Origin: Aquabacterium sp. A7-Y
GTDB lineage: Bacteria; Pseudomonadota; Gammaproteobacteria; Burkholderiales; Burkholderiaceae_C
Reading direction: 5' to 3'
Length of the DNA: 45,542 bases
Assembly: GCF_026153205.1 (NCBI RefSeq)
Contig: NZ_JAPFBW010000047.1
Span: 1 to 45,542, forward strand
Position numbers and translations under genes: made by a program. Below the pieces are notes generated by a model. That model searched no databases and had not been told where the DNA came from. It saw only the letters and a list, made by a program, of their open reading frames with translations. Positions 33,535 to 42,906 of this stretch are shown piece by piece; the first letter of the stretch is position 1, and every line of letters starts with the position of its first letter.

Positions 33535-33544
33535 GGAGGTCGCG

Positions 33545-33850
33545 ATGATCCCTGGAGAACTTTTCACCGACGGCAGCGACCACCCGCTCAACCCTGGCCG
33601 TCGCACGCTGACCTTGGTGGTCGAGAACACCGGCGACCGGCCCATCCAGGTCGGCTCGCACTACCACTTCGCCGAGACCAACGGCGCGCTGCGCTTCGAC
33701 CGCGCTGCCGCACACGGCATGCGCCTGAACATCGCCTCGGGCACCGCGGTGCGCTTCGAGCCGGGGCAGCAGCGCACGGTCGAGCTGGTGGACTACGCCG
33801 GCTCACGCGTGGTCTTCGGCTTCCGCGGCCTGGTGCAGGGCGCCTTGTGA
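33545..33850 (+). CDS. ureB: Urease beta subunit UreB
   Basis: 101 residues, normal for UreB. MIPGELF at the start and the core [23 protein letters not shown], then NGALRFDR and ending in [10 protein letters not shown]. Structural subunit of the trimeric urease unit with UreA and UreC. Begins 10 bases after ureJ, with GAGGAGG overlapping the ureJ stop as ribosome-binding site. Confidence 0.97.
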   Translation: MIPGELFTDGSDHPLNPGRRTLTLVVENTGDRPIQVGSHYHFAETNGALRFDRAAAHGMRLNIASGTAVRFEPGQQRTVELVDYAGSRVVFGFRGLVQGAL

Positions 33851-33893
33851 GGCCCCTGTCCGTCTCCCCGGCCTGTTTGCTCGAGGTTCCTGC

Positions 33894-35621
33894 ATGACCA
33901 CCGTCCCCCGCCGCGCCTATGCCGAGATGTTCGGCCCCACCACCGGCGACCGCCTGCGGCTCGCCGACACCGACCTCGTCATCGAGGTCGAGCAGGACCT
34001 CACCCTGGCTGCCGGCGGCTACGGCGAGGAAGTCAAGTTCGGCGGCGGCAAGACGATCCGCGACGGCATGGGCCAGGGCCAGCGGCCCAACGGCCCCGGC
34101 CCGCTGGACGCGGTGGACTGCGTGCTGACGAATGCGCTGATCGTCGACCACTGGGGTATCGTGAAGGCCGACATCGGCCTGCGCGGCTCGCGCATCGCCG
34201 CGATCGGCAAGGCCGGCAATCCGGACGTGCAGCCGGGCGTGGACATCGTCATCGGCCCGGGCACCGAGATCATCGCGGCCGAAGGCATGATCGTCACCGC
34301 CGGCGGCATCGACAGCCACATCCACTGGATCTGCCCCCAGCAGATCGAGGAGGCGCTCAGCTCGGGCATCACCACCATGCTGGGCGGCGGCACCGGGCCG
34401 GCCACCGGCACCTTCGCGACCACCTGCACACCGGGGCCGAACAACCTCGAGCGCATGCTGCAGGCCGCCGACGCCTTCCCGATGAACCTGGGCTTTTTCG
34501 GCAAGGGCAACGCCAGCCGGCCGGAGGCGCTGCGCCAGCAGGTCGAGGCCGGGGCGATCGCGCTCAAGCTGCACGAGGACTGGGGCACGACGCCGTCGGC
34601 GATCGACACCTGCCTGACGGTGGCCGAGGAAGCCGACATCCAGGTCGCGATCCACTCCGACACGCTCAACGAGAGCGGTTTCGTCGAGGACACGGTGGCC
34701 GCCTTCAAGGGCCGCACCATCCACACCTTCCACACCGAGGGCGCCGGCGGCGGCCACGCGCCCGACATCCTGAAGGTGGTGGGCGAGTCCAACGTGCTGC
34801 CCAGCTCGACGAATCCGACCCGGCCCTACACCGTCAACACGATCGACGAACACCTCGACATGCTGATGGTCTGCCACCACCTGGATGCGGGCATCGCCGA
34901 GGACCTCGCCTTTGCCGAGAGCCGCATCCGGCGCGAGACCATCGCCGCCGAGGACATCCTGCACGACCTCGGCGCGATCAGCATGTTTTCCAGCGACTCG
35001 CAGGCGATGGGCCGGGTCGGCGAGGTGATCCTGCGCTGCTGGCAGACGGCCCACAAGATGAAGCAGCAGCGCGGCAAGCTGCCGGGCGACAGCGAACGCC
35101 ACGACAATACACGGGTCAAGCGTTATGTCGCCAAGCTCGCGATCAATCCGGCCATCACGCACGGCATCGCGCACGAGGTGGGCAGCATCGAGGTCGGCAA
35201 GTGGGCCGACCTGGTGTTGTGGCGGCCGGCCTTTTTCGGCGTCAAGCCCTCCCTGATCCTCAAGGGCGGCCTGATCGCCGCGGCGGCGATGGGCGACCCC
35301 AACGCCTCCATCCCGACGCCGCAGCCGGTGCACTACCGGCCCATGTTCGGCAGCTACGGCGGGGCCGTGCAGGCGACCTCGCTGACCTTCCTGAGCCAGG
35401 CCGCCCAGGCCGCGGGTGCCGGCGAACGTTACGGCCTGGGCAAGCGCATCGGGGTGGTCCGGGCTTGCCGCGGGGTGCGTAAAGAGCACATGATCCACAA
35501 CGGCTACACGCCGCAGATGCAGGTCGATGCGCAGACCTATGAGGTGCGCGCCGACGGCGTGCTGTTGACGTGCGAGCCCGCCAGCGTGCTGCCGATGGCC
35601 CAGCGCTATTTCCTGTTCTGA
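33894..35621 (+). CDS. ureC: Urease alpha (catalytic) subunit UreC
   Basis: 575 residues. All catalytic positions are present: His142 and His144 (DSHIHW), Lys225 which is carbamylated to bridge the two nickel ions ([11 protein letters not shown]), His254, His280, the flap Cys327-His328 (MVCHHLDAG) and Asp368. It hydrolyses urea to ammonia and carbamate. Numbering is 8 higher than in the Klebsiella enzyme throughout. Nothing odd in the protein. Confidence 0.98.
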   Translation: MTTVPRRAYAEMFGPTTGDRLRLADTDLVIEVEQDLTLAAGGYGEEVKFGGGKTIRDGMGQGQRPNGPGPLDAVDCVLTNALIVDHWGIVKADIGLRGSRIAAIGKAGNPDVQPGVDIVIGPGTEIIAAEGMIVTAGGIDSHIHWICPQQIEEALSSGITTMLGGGTGPATGTFATTCTPGPNNLERMLQAADAFPMNLGFFGKGNASRPEALRQQVEAGAIALKLHEDWGTTPSAIDTCLTVAEEADIQVAIHSDTLNESGFVEDTVAAFKGRTIHTFHTEGAGGGHAPDILKVVGESNVLPSSTNPTRPYTVNTIDEHLDMLMVCHHLDAGIAEDLAFAESRIRRETIAAEDILHDLGAISMFSSDSQAMGRVGEVILRCWQTAHKMKQQRGKLPGDSERHDNTRVKRYVAKLAINPAITHGIAHEVGSIEVGKWADLVLWRPAFFGVKPSLILKGGLIAAAAMGDPNASIPTPQPVHYRPMFGSYGGAVQATSLTFLSQAAQAAGAGERYGLGKRIGVVRACRGVRKEHMIHNGYTPQMQVDAQTYEVRADGVLLTCEPASVLPMAQRYFLF

Positions 35622-35635
35622 CCCGGACCTTGCCC

Positions 35636-36286
35636 ATGGACACCCTGCTGCCCCCGCTGCCTCTGCTGACGGCCTTTGCCGGCGCGAGCCTGCTGCTGGC
35701 GCTGACGCCCGGGCCGGCCGTGCTCTACATCGTCGCCCGCACGCTGGCCCAGGGCCGCGCCTCGGGGCTGGCCTCGGTGTGCGGCGTCGCGCTGGGCAAC
35801 CTGGGCAATGCGCTGGGCGCGTCCTTGGGCCTGGCCGCGCTGTTCGCGCTGTCCTCCGCCGCCTTCACGGTCGTCAAATGGGCCGGGGCGGCCTATCTCG
35901 TCTGGCTCGGCGTGCAGGCGCTGCGGACCCCGGTGGGGCGGGATGCGGCGGCCCCGGTGGCCTCGCCCGGCTCGCACCGCCAGCTGTTCCGCGATGGTTT
36001 CCTGGTCGCCCTGCTGAATCCCAAGACCACGCTGTTTTTCGCGGCCTTCCTGCCGCAGTTCATGTCGGCCGCGGCGCCCGCCATGCCGCAGGCGCTGCTG
36101 CTGGGCACGCTGTTCGTGCTCATCGCCGCCTGCAGCGACATCTGCTACGTCGCGCTGGCCGCCGCGCTGGCACCGCTGCTGCGGGCCCGGCGCGGTGCGC
36201 GCGGCCTCGGTCGCTGGCTGGCCGGCGGAACCTACATCGGGCTGGGCGTGCTGACGGCCCTGACCGGGCGCTCGCCGGCGAAATGA
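35636..36286 (+). CDS. LysE/RhtB-family exporter within the urease operon
   Basis: 216 residues, about six hydrophobic segments. N-terminal ASLLLALTPGPAVLYIVARTLAQGRASGL is the LysE/RhtB signature, and LLNPKTTLFFAAFLPQF the second conserved block. The family exports amino acids and related small solutes. It lies 14 bases after ureC and 52 before ureE, on the same strand, so it is co-transcribed. It is not part of the core urease set; possible roles are exporting an amino acid accumulated when ammonia is abundant, or simply hitch-hiking. Confidence 0.9.
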   Translation: MDTLLPPLPLLTAFAGASLLLALTPGPAVLYIVARTLAQGRASGLASVCGVALGNLGNALGASLGLAALFALSSAAFTVVKWAGAAYLVWLGVQALRTPVGRDAAAPVASPGSHRQLFRDGFLVALLNPKTTLFFAAFLPQFMSAAAPAMPQALLLGTLFVLIAACSDICYVALAAALAPLLRARRGARGLGRWLAGGTYIGLGVLTALTGRSPAK

Positions 36287-36338
36287 AACGCTCGGCTATG
36301 CTTGCCGGCCTTCCTGCATCCCCTCGCGAGTCCCGTCC

Positions 36339-36965
36339 ATGCTGACCGTCAACAAACTGCTCCCCCAAGGCCAGGGCCTCGCGCCCGTGCTGCTCAAGCG
36401 CGCCGCCAGCGTCCAACTCGACTGGGACGTGCGCCAGAAAAGCCGCTTCGACGCGACCGACTCCCAGGGCCGCAGGCTGGGCGTCTTCCTGCCGCGCGGG
36501 ACGCAGGTGCGCGGTGGCGACGTGCTGGTGGCGGAGGACGGCACGCTGATCCGCGTCGCCGCGGCGCCGCAGCCCGTGCTGGTGGTGCGGCACTGCCCCG
36601 AGCACGGCTCTGCCTTCGACCTGCTGCGCGCGGCCTACCACCTCGGCAACCGGCATGTGCAGCTGGAGCTCCGCGACGACCACCTGAAGCTCGAACCCGA
36701 CCACGTGCTGGCCGACATGCTGCGCCAGATGCACCTGCTCGTCAGCGAGGAGCAGGCGGCCTTCGAGCCGGAAGGCGGCGCCTATGCGGCGGCCGGCCAC
36801 GGCCATGGGCACTCGCACGACCACGGCAACGAGCACCATCACGGCCATGCCCACGAACACGGCCCTGGTTGCAAGCACGACCACGCCCCTGCCCGGGCCA
36901 CCGAGCCGCAGCCGGTGAAGATCCACGTGCACGGCCCGCACTGCAAACACGGCCACGGGCACTGA
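36339..36965 (+). CDS. ureE: Urease accessory nickel chaperone UreE
   Basis: 208 residues. N-terminal peptide-binding domain followed by the metallochaperone domain ([13 protein letters not shown], then [11 protein letters not shown]). The C-terminal ~55 residues are extremely His-rich ([26 protein letters not shown]), longer than in minimal UreE proteins and suited to store nickel. It hands nickel to UreG for insertion in urease. Eight bases separate it from ureF. Confidence 0.96.
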   Translation: MLTVNKLLPQGQGLAPVLLKRAASVQLDWDVRQKSRFDATDSQGRRLGVFLPRGTQVRGGDVLVAEDGTLIRVAAAPQPVLVVRHCPEHGSAFDLLRAAYHLGNRHVQLELRDDHLKLEPDHVLADMLRQMHLLVSEEQAAFEPEGGAYAAAGHGHGHSHDHGNEHHHGHAHEHGPGCKHDHAPARATEPQPVKIHVHGPHCKHGHGH

Positions 36966-36973
36966 GGCGACGC

Positions 36974-37675
36974 GTGCTGCCCGCCGCCCCCGGACCGACC
37001 GCGCCCGCGACGCTGCTGCAGCTGATGTGGCTGGCCTCGCCGGCCCTGCCGGTGGGCGGCTTCAGCTATTCGGAAGCGCTGGAAGCGGCCGTCGACAGCG
37101 GCCGGATCGGTGGCGAGGCCGAGGCGGGCGACTGGCTGCTCGACCAGCTGCAGCTGGGCCTGGGGCGCGCCGACCTGCCGCTGCTGGCGGCCGCCCTGCA
37201 CGCCTGGCGACGCGAGGACGGCGAGACCGTGGCGGCGCTGAACCGCTGGGTGGTGCAGACCCGCGAGTCCTCAGAACTGCGACAGCAGACCGAACAGATG
37301 GGCCGCTCGCTCGCGGAGTGGCTGCGCCAGCGCAGCGCCGACACCTCGGCGGGCCTCCTGGCCGCGCTCGAGCCGGCCCCCACCTGGCCGGTCGCCTTCG
37401 CGCTGGCGGCCGCCCGCACCCTGGCCACGCCGAGCGAGGCATTGCTGTGCTTCGGTTTCGGCTGGGCCGAGAACATGGTGCAGACGGCGATCAAGGCGGT
37501 GCCGCTGGGTCAGAGCGCCGGCCAGCGCATCCTGGGCCGGCTGTGCGAGACGCTGCCGGAGGTGGTGGAGGCTGCGCTGGGGCTCGGCGAGAGCCAGCGC
37601 CAGGCCTTCACGCCGATGCTCGCCATCCTGTCTTCCCGCCACGAAACCCAGTACTCACGACTGTTCCGCTCATGA
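36974..37675 (+). CDS. ureF: Urease accessory protein UreF
   Basis: 233 residues from GTG 36974, chosen because GAGG lies 6 bases upstream and the open frame beyond it overlaps ureE. UreF signature [21 protein letters not shown] at the N-terminus, then [18 protein letters not shown]. All-helical partner of UreD and UreG in nickel insertion. Its stop overlaps the ureG start (ATGA). Confidence 0.95.
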   Translation: MLPAAPGPTAPATLLQLMWLASPALPVGGFSYSEALEAAVDSGRIGGEAEAGDWLLDQLQLGLGRADLPLLAAALHAWRREDGETVAALNRWVVQTRESSELRQQTEQMGRSLAEWLRQRSADTSAGLLAALEPAPTWPVAFALAAARTLATPSEALLCFGFGWAENMVQTAIKAVPLGQSAGQRILGRLCETLPEVVEAALGLGESQRQAFTPMLAILSSRHETQYSRLFRS

Positions 37676-38319
37676 CCGCTCTGCACGCCATCCCCCGCCG
37701 CACCAAAAAACTGCCGCCACTGCGCGTGGGCGTGGGTGGGCCCGTCGGCTCGGGCAAGACCACCCTGGTCGAAATGCTCTGCAAGGCCTTGCGCGAGCGC
37801 TACGACCTGGTGGTGGTGACCAATGACATCTACACCAAGGAAGACCAGCGCCTGCTGACGGTCGCGGGGGCGCTGGAGCCCGAGCGCATCATGGGCGTCG
37901 AGACCGGCGGCTGCCCGCACACCGCGATCCGCGAGGACGCGTCGATCAACCTCGAGGCGGTGGACCGCATGCTCGAGAAGTTTCCCGACGCCGACATCGT
38001 TTTCATCGAGAGCGGCGGCGACAACCTGGCCGCGACCTTCAGCCCGGAGCTCTCGGACCTCACGATCTACGTGATCGACGTCGCCGCCGGCGAGAAGATC
38101 CCGCGCAAGGGCGGCCCCGGCATCACCAAAAGCGACCTCTTTGTCATCAACAAGACCGACCTGGCGCCCTACGTCGGCGCCGACCTGTCGGTCATGGAGG
38201 CCGACACCCGGCGCATGCGGCCGACCCGCCCCTTCGTGATGACCGACCTCAAGCGGCACACAGGGCTGTCCGAGGTCATCGCCTACATCGAGCAGAAAGG
38301 CTTGCTGACGGCAAGCTGA
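37672..38319 (+). CDS. ureG: Urease accessory GTPase UreG
   Basis: 215 residues. P-loop [13 protein letters not shown], then the nickel-binding [16 protein letters not shown] motif (Cys-Pro-His), [15 protein letters not shown], and the guanine-specificity NKTD. SIMIBI-class GTPase that powers nickel delivery in complex with UreD and UreF. Start overlaps the ureF stop by 4 bases. No terminator seen directly after it. Confidence 0.98.
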   Translation: MTALHAIPRRTKKLPPLRVGVGGPVGSGKTTLVEMLCKALRERYDLVVVTNDIYTKEDQRLLTVAGALEPERIMGVETGGCPHTAIREDASINLEAVDRMLEKFPDADIVFIESGGDNLAATFSPELSDLTIYVIDVAAGEKIPRKGGPGITKSDLFVINKTDLAPYVGADLSVMEADTRRMRPTRPFVMTDLKRHTGLSEVIAYIEQKGLLTAS

Positions 38320-38396
38320 CGGCTGCGCGCGCGCGAAAACCTTGCACGCGTGACATAAGCGACAGCCAGTTCGGGAAATCCCCCTCCTTCGGGACG

Positions 38397-38417
38397 CCAT
38401 GGGCTGCAAACCCATGG
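38397..38417. promoter_or_regulatory. Inverted repeat upstream of the lone binding protein gene
   Basis: Perfect arms CCATGGG and CCCATGG around a 7-base spacer, 32 bases before the ATG of the binding protein. The spacer is part of the 129-base gap after ureG. Candidate operator or leader hairpin; AGAAGGA follows as ribosome-binding site. Confidence 0.4.
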
Positions 38418-38448
38418 TAACAATATGCTTCCTGTAGAAGGAAAAGAC

Positions 38449-39597
38449 ATGACGTTCAACCCGAACCACCTCGCTTCCCGCCGCCGCGTGCTACAAGCCG
38501 CTGGCGCCGCGGCCGCCACCGTCGCCGCGCCGGGCTGGGTGCGCGCCCAGACGGAAGGCCCCATCGTCGTCGGCCAGACCGCCTCGCTGACCGGCCCGCT
38601 CGCCTTTCCCTTCGTCGAGATGAACAAGGGCATCAAGGCCGCGTTCGACGAATTCAACGAACGCGGCGGCGTGGACGGCCGGCGCATCGAGTTCGTCAGC
38701 CTCGACGATGCCGGCAGCCCCGAGAAGGCCGCCGCCAACGCCAAGCAGTTGATCGAGCAGAACAAGATCCTGTCCTTTTTCGCCTGCGGCGGGACCACCA
38801 GCGTGCTGGGCCTGATGCCGGTGGCCCAGCAGGCCAAGGTGCCGCTGATCTCGCCGGCGACCGGCATCGATGCGCTGCGGGTGCACAACCCGCTGGTCAT
38901 CCACACGCGCACCGGCTACTCCACCGAGATCGCGAAGATCGCGCAGCACCTGAGCACGACCACCCAGACCAAGTGCGCCGTCGTCTACAACGACAACCCC
39001 TTCAGCAAGGCTGGCCTGGCCGCCTTCGAGGCTGCCGCCAAGCGCTACAACAACACGGACTGGAAGCCGTTCGTGCTAGGTCCCTCGCCCGACGACATCC
39101 CGAAGCTGGTGGCCGAGATCGCCGCCTGGGGCCCGACGTCGATCATGTCGCTGCATGTCGGCGGTATCGGGGTGGCCTTCTACAAGGCGCTGCGCGAGAA
39201 GGTGCCCGCGGCTCCCTACGTGCTCTCCATCGTCGGCACGAAACCGCTGATGGACGCGCTGGGCGAGGCGGCCAAGGGCACCACGGTCGCGCAGATCGTG
39301 CCCAACCCGGAGAACAGCACCATCGCCGTCGTTCGCGCCTACCAGAACGCGATGAAAAAGGCGGGCGTGGCGCCCTTCTCCTATTCCTCGCTGGAAGGCT
39401 ATGTCGCGTCGCGCATCCTGTTCGAAGGCCTGCGCCGCGCCGGACGCCACGTGACGCGCGACAAGCTGGTGCCGGCCTTCGAGACCATGCGCCCCTACGA
39501 CCTGGGCGGCTACGAGGTGAGCTACGGTCCGCGTGACCACGAAGGTTCGAACTTCGTGGAGCTGACCTACTACAACGGCGAGCGCTTCCGCCGCTGA
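38449..39597 (+). CDS. Branched-chain-amino-acid-type ABC substrate-binding protein
   Basis: 382 residues. N-terminal twin-arginine-type signal (SRRRVLQAAGAAAATVAAPG, cleavage near VRAQ), then PIVVGQTASLTGPLAFPFVE as in the LivK/HAAT family of periplasmic receptors (Peripla_BP_6). Not UrtA: it lacks UrtA's GVLHSLSGTMAISE and FGCWTS motifs. No permease or ATPase genes follow; the gene ends in an intrinsic terminator, so it is an orphan receptor. It may share a transporter elsewhere or act in signalling. Start ATG 38449 has AGAAGGA 6 bases upstream; an in-frame ATG at 38425 has none. Confidence 0.9.
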   Translation: MTFNPNHLASRRRVLQAAGAAAATVAAPGWVRAQTEGPIVVGQTASLTGPLAFPFVEMNKGIKAAFDEFNERGGVDGRRIEFVSLDDAGSPEKAAANAKQLIEQNKILSFFACGGTTSVLGLMPVAQQAKVPLISPATGIDALRVHNPLVIHTRTGYSTEIAKIAQHLSTTTQTKCAVVYNDNPFSKAGLAAFEAAAKRYNNTDWKPFVLGPSPDDIPKLVAEIAAWGPTSIMSLHVGGIGVAFYKALREKVPAAPYVLSIVGTKPLMDALGEAAKGTTVAQIVPNPENSTIAVVRAYQNAMKKAGVAPFSYSSLEGYVASRILFEGLRRAGRHVTRDKLVPAFETMRPYDLGGYEVSYGPRDHEGSNFVELTYYNGERFRR

Positions 39598-39619
39598 ATC
39601 CGGCAGTCAGCAAGGACAA

Positions 39620-39647
39620 GGGGCCCGACGAAGGGCCCCATTTTTTT
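39620..39647 (+). terminator. Intrinsic terminator after the binding protein gene
   Basis: Stem arms GGGGCCC (39620-39626) and GGGCCCC (39633-39639) with a 6-base loop, followed by A and seven T. Located 22 bases after the stop. Ends the transcript that meets sppA reading from the other strand. Confidence 0.9.
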
Positions 39648-39677
39648 GCTGCGGGCGGCCGGCGTGCCGCGGGAAGA

Positions 39678-40679
39678 TCAGCGCAGCGGCGCGATGTGGC
39701 GCAGCGCCTGCACCGCCCCCTGGCCCATCGCGGCGCCGAAGCGCTTCACCAGGCGTTCGGCGACGTTCTCTTGCGGGGTGTAGTCGATCACCTCCTCGGC
39801 CTGGACCACCTCGCGCGCCACGTAGTCGAGCGAGCCGAGCCGGTCCACCAGGCCCAGCTCGACCGCCTGCTGGCCGTTCCAGAACAATCCCGAGAACATC
39901 TGAGGCGTTTCCTTCAGCTTCTTGCCGCGGCCCTCGCGGACCACCGCGATGAACTGCTGGTGGATCTGCCCGAGCATCGCCTTGGCGAGGGCGACTTCCT
40001 CCTGGGACGTCGGCGAGAAGGGATCGAGGAAACCCTTGTGCTCGCCGGCGGTCAGCAGGCGACGCTCGACGCCGAGCTTGTCCATCAGGCCGGTGAAGCC
40101 GAAGCCGTCCATCAGCACGCCAATGGAGCCGACGATGGAGGCCTTGTCGACGTAGATCTCGTCGGCGGCCACCGCGATGTAGTAGGCACCGGAGGCGCAG
40201 ACCTCCTCGACCACCGCATAGACCTTCTTCTTGTGCAGGGCCTTAAGCCGGCGGATCTCCTCATTGATGATGCCCGCCTGCACCGGACTGCCGCCCGGCG
40301 AGTTGATGCGCAGCACCACGGCCTGGGAGCCGGCGTCCTCGAAGGCGCTGCGCAGCGCGGACAGCAGGTTTTCGGCGCTCGCCTCGGAATCCACGGCGAT
40401 TTCGCCGCGCACATCGATCAGCGCGGTGTGTGGCCCGGCCTCGGCCGTGGTCGAGGCGCGCTGCGACCAGGCCATCAGCACCAGCGCCAGGCCCAGCAGC
40501 AGCCAGGCGAGCCGGAAGAAGATGCGCCAGCGGCGCTCGCGGCGCCGGTCTTCGAGGTAGGCGCGCGCCAGCTGGTTGATCAGCGCGCTGTCGCCCGCGG
40601 CGACCGGCGCCGCCGCGGGGGCGGGCGCCGGCGTCGTTTCAGGCAAGCCGGCCTCATGGCCAGGATCGATGGAGCTCAT
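39678..40679 (-). CDS. sppA: Signal peptide peptidase SppA-like S49 protease
   Basis: 333 residues, the short single-domain type. Ala/Pro-rich N-terminus, one membrane anchor at about 53-70, then a periplasmic S49 domain. Predicted Ser/Lys dyad: Ser163 in CASGAYYIA and Lys215 in GEHKGFLDPF; RINSPGGSP (124-132) shapes the oxyanion region. Degrades leftover signal peptides or membrane protein fragments. Last gene of the rluC-HAD-Rieske-sppA run, 63 bases after the Rieske gene. Confidence 0.92.
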   Translation of the reverse strand: MSSIDPGHEAGLPETTPAPAPAAAPVAAGDSALINQLARAYLEDRRRERRWRIFFRLAWLLLGLALVLMAWSQRASTTAEAGPHTALIDVRGEIAVDSEASAENLLSALRSAFEDAGSQAVVLRINSPGGSPVQAGIINEEIRRLKALHKKKVYAVVEEVCASGAYYIAVAADEIYVDKASIVGSIGVLMDGFGFTGLMDKLGVERRLLTAGEHKGFLDPFSPTSQEEVALAKAMLGQIHQQFIAVVREGRGKKLKETPQMFSGLFWNGQQAVELGLVDRLGSLDYVAREVVQAEEVIDYTPQENVAERLVKRFGAAMGQGAVQALRHIAPLR

Positions 40680-40742
40680 GGTGTCCCTGGAAAAAAATGG
40701 AAGCCTGCTGAGGGAGCGACGAAGCCGCCGCGTCAGCCCCGG

Positions 40743-41123
40743 TCAGTCTTGGAAGACAGGCTGGACGTCGGCAGAAGGATACCAATAGACCTTGCCGTCC
40801 CGTTCATCAACCTTGACCTCGATGAGCTTCGCCCCCGGGCAAGGCCCCCCGGCGCAGCGCCCGTCGCGCGGGTTGTAGATCGCGCCGTGGATGGAGCAGA
40901 TGATCCACTCGCCGCTGTCGTCGAGGAAGTGGTCCGGCTGCCAGTCCATCTCGGTGGGCACGTGGGCGCAGCGGTTCACGTAGGACACCGGGCGACCGTC
41001 GAAGCGCAGCGCGAAGGCGCGGGCGGCACCGCCCCACAGCAGCACGTCGAAGGACACCGCCAGGCCACGCTCCTGCAGCGCCGCGCTCTCGCACAGCTCC
41101 ACGCCCTTCAATTCCGGGGTCAT
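40743..41123 (-). CDS. Rieske [2Fe-2S] protein
   Basis: 126 residues. Complete Rieske ligand set: Cys52-x-His54 (RCAHVPTE) and Cys76-x2-His79 (CSIHGAIYN). Small stand-alone ferredoxin-like Rieske domain with no oxygenase catalytic domain; an additional CAGGPCPG loop follows. Electron partner unknown. Its start overlaps the HAD gene stop by 4 bases. Such a protein between gph-like and sppA genes is a common arrangement in betaproteobacteria. Confidence 0.92.
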   Translation of the reverse strand: MTPELKGVELCESAALQERGLAVSFDVLLWGGAARAFALRFDGRPVSYVNRCAHVPTEMDWQPDHFLDDSGEWIICSIHGAIYNPRDGRCAGGPCPGAKLIEVKVDERDGKVYWYPSADVQPVFQD

Positions 41124-41788
41124 GCGTGCTCCCTCAACCACTGGTCCAGCTCGGCCACCGAGTGCGCCACGAAACGCGGCTGGTAGTCCTTGAAGAAGGC
41201 CGGCTCGTGTGCGCCGTAGCTGACCGCCACGCTGGCCGTGCCGGCGTTGAGGGCCAGCTGGAGGTCGTGGGTGGTGTCGCCGATCATCAGGGTGCGCTCG
41301 GGCTCGACGCCGAACTCGCCCATCAGCTCCTGCAGCATGCGCGGATGCGGCTTGGGCAGGGTGTCGTCGGCGGTGCGGGTGCTGTCGAACACACCGCGCA
41401 GCTGCACCGTCGAGAGCGCCTCGTTCAGGCCGCGACGCGACTTGCCGGTCGCGATGCCCAGCCAGTGGTGGCGATCCTTGACGGCCTCCAGCATTGGCAG
41501 CACGCCCTCGAACAGGGTGAGCTCGTGCTGGCGGGCGAAGTAGTGGTGACGGTAGCGCTGGATCAGCGCCTCGTACTGCCGCGGCGGCAGGCCGGGCACC
41601 AGATGGGCCAAGGCCTCGTAGAGGCCCATGCCGATGACATAGGCCGCGTCGCGGTCCGCGGGCATGGGGACCTGCATGTCGAAGCAGGCGGACTGCAGGC
41701 TCTTGACGATGAGAGCGGTGGAATCGAACAGCGTGCCGTCCCAATCGAAAACGATCAGGTCGTACTGGCGGGGTCGTGAAACTGTCAT
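41120..41788 (-). CDS. HAD-family phosphatase (phosphoglycolate phosphatase-like)
   Basis: 222 residues. Motif I VFDWDGTLFDS with nucleophile Asp15 and Asp17; motif II IATGKS; motif III lysine in LPKPHP; motif IV MIGDTTHDLQLA. Helical cap between motifs I and II, as in Gph. It would hydrolyse a phosphate monoester such as 2-phosphoglycolate or a nucleotide; exact substrate unsure. Overlaps rluC and the Rieske gene by 4 bases on each side. Confidence 0.9.
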   Translation of the reverse strand: MTVSRPRQYDLIVFDWDGTLFDSTALIVKSLQSACFDMQVPMPADRDAAYVIGMGLYEALAHLVPGLPPRQYEALIQRYRHHYFARQHELTLFEGVLPMLEAVKDRHHWLGIATGKSRRGLNEALSTVQLRGVFDSTRTADDTLPKPHPRMLQELMGEFGVEPERTLMIGDTTHDLQLALNAGTASVAVSYGAHEPAFFKDYQPRFVAHSVAELDQWLREHA

Positions 41789-42906
41789 GGGGTCTCTGCG
41801 CCGGAGGCGGCCAGGGCCCCCAGCAGTTGGCTACATTCCTTGGGCAAGGCGGCTTCCAGCTCAATGCTCTCGCCGCTGCCGGGATGATCGAAGCGCAGGC
41901 GGCGCGCGTGCAGGAACATGCGGTCGAAACGCAAGCCCGGCACGGCCTCGCCGCGCGCCAGCGCCTTGTTGAGCGCGAAGTCGCCGTACTTCTCGTCGCC
42001 GGCAATCGGGTGGCCCTCGTGCGCCAGATGGACACGAATCTGGTGTGTCCGGCCGGTCTTGATCGTGACGTCGAGCAGCGTGAAACCGGAGTAGGCGCCC
42101 ACCACCTTCACGAGGGTGATCGAGCGGCGTCCCTCCTCGGCGCTCGGGGACACGGCACGCACGCGCCGTTCGCCCTCGCCGGTCAGGTATTTGTGCAAGG
42201 CGACATCGATGACCTTGCGCTTTTCCGGCCAGCCACCGATCACGAGGGCAGCGTAGGTCTTGCCGGTTTCGCGCTGGCGGAACTGGTCCTGCAGCGTGGT
42301 CAGCGCGCTGCGTTTCTTGGCCAGCAGCAGCACGCCGGAGGTCTCCTTGTCGAGCCGGTGCACCAGCTCGAGGAAACGCGCCTCCGGCCGGGCCCGGCGC
42401 AGCTGCTCGATCACGCCGTGGCTGACGCCGCTGCCGCCGTGCACGGCGACGCCGGCCGGCTTGTTGACCGCCAGCAGGTGGTCGTCCTCGTAGAGCACCG
42501 GAAATTCGCGTGCCGGCACCTCGGCGGCGGCCGGCTTGTCGGCCATGCGGACCGGCGGCACCCGCACCTCGTCGCCCAGCGCCAGCCGCGTGTCGGCGGC
42601 CGCGCGCCCTTTGTTCACCCGCACCTCGCCGCTGCGCACGATGCGGTAGACATGGGTCTTGGGCACACCCTTCAGTGTTTTGATCAGGAAATTGTCGAGC
42701 CGCTGACCGGCCGACGCCTCGTCGATCAGCAGGCGCTGCACCGAGGGCGCCGGGGCGGCCGCAGGGCTGGCCGCCGTCGCCCGGGAAGGCGGGGCCGCCG
42801 CCACCTGCCGAGTGCGTCCGCGAGAGCCGCCGCGCGGGGCGCCGGACGCGGTTTCAGCGGGGTCCACCTGACGCGGCCTTTTCACCCCTATAATCCGTTG
42901 CACCAC
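41785..42906 (-). CDS. rluC: 23S rRNA pseudouridine synthase RluC
   Basis: Up to 373 residues from GTG 42906; GTG 42864, with AAAAGG 9 bases upstream, is a good alternative and would avoid overlap with the putative rne promoter. An Ala/Pro-rich unconserved N-terminus is followed by an S4 domain at about 57-117 and the RluA-type catalytic domain with Asp186 in HRLDKETSG, plus the C-terminal GRTHQIRVHLAHEGHPIAGDEKYG. Modifies three uridines of 23S rRNA. Divergent from rne, as in many proteobacteria. Confidence 0.92.
   Translation of the reverse strand: MVQRIIGVKRPRQVDPAETASGAPRGGSRGRTRQVAAAPPSRATAASPAAAPAPSVQRLLIDEASAGQRLDNFLIKTLKGVPKTHVYRIVRSGEVRVNKGRAAADTRLALGDEVRVPPVRMADKPAAAEVPAREFPVLYEDDHLLAVNKPAGVAVHGGSGVSHGVIEQLRRARPEARFLELVHRLDKETSGVLLLAKKRSALTTLQDQFRQRETGKTYAALVIGGWPEKRKVIDVALHKYLTGEGERRVRAVSPSAEEGRRSITLVKVVGAYSGFTLLDVTIKTGRTHQIRVHLAHEGHPIAGDEKYGDFALNKALARGEAVPGLRFDRMFLHARRLRFDHPGSGESIELEAALPKECSQLLGALAASGAETP
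42868..42895 (+). promoter_or_regulatory. Putative rne promoter inside the rluC 5' end
   Basis: A perfect -10 hexamer TATAAT at 42890-42895 with a moderate -35, CTGACG (42868-42873), at 16-bp spacing, reading toward rne. The start would be near 42902, giving an rne leader of about 700 bases. It lies in the first codons of rluC if that gene begins at 42906. Confidence 0.55.

Noticed and set aside
40743..42035. 430-codon frame that would fuse a long N-terminus to the Rieske protein
   Set aside because: The upstream part overlaps rluC and the HAD gene out of frame and is Arg/Ala-rich noise; ATG 41123, coupled to the HAD stop, is the natural start.
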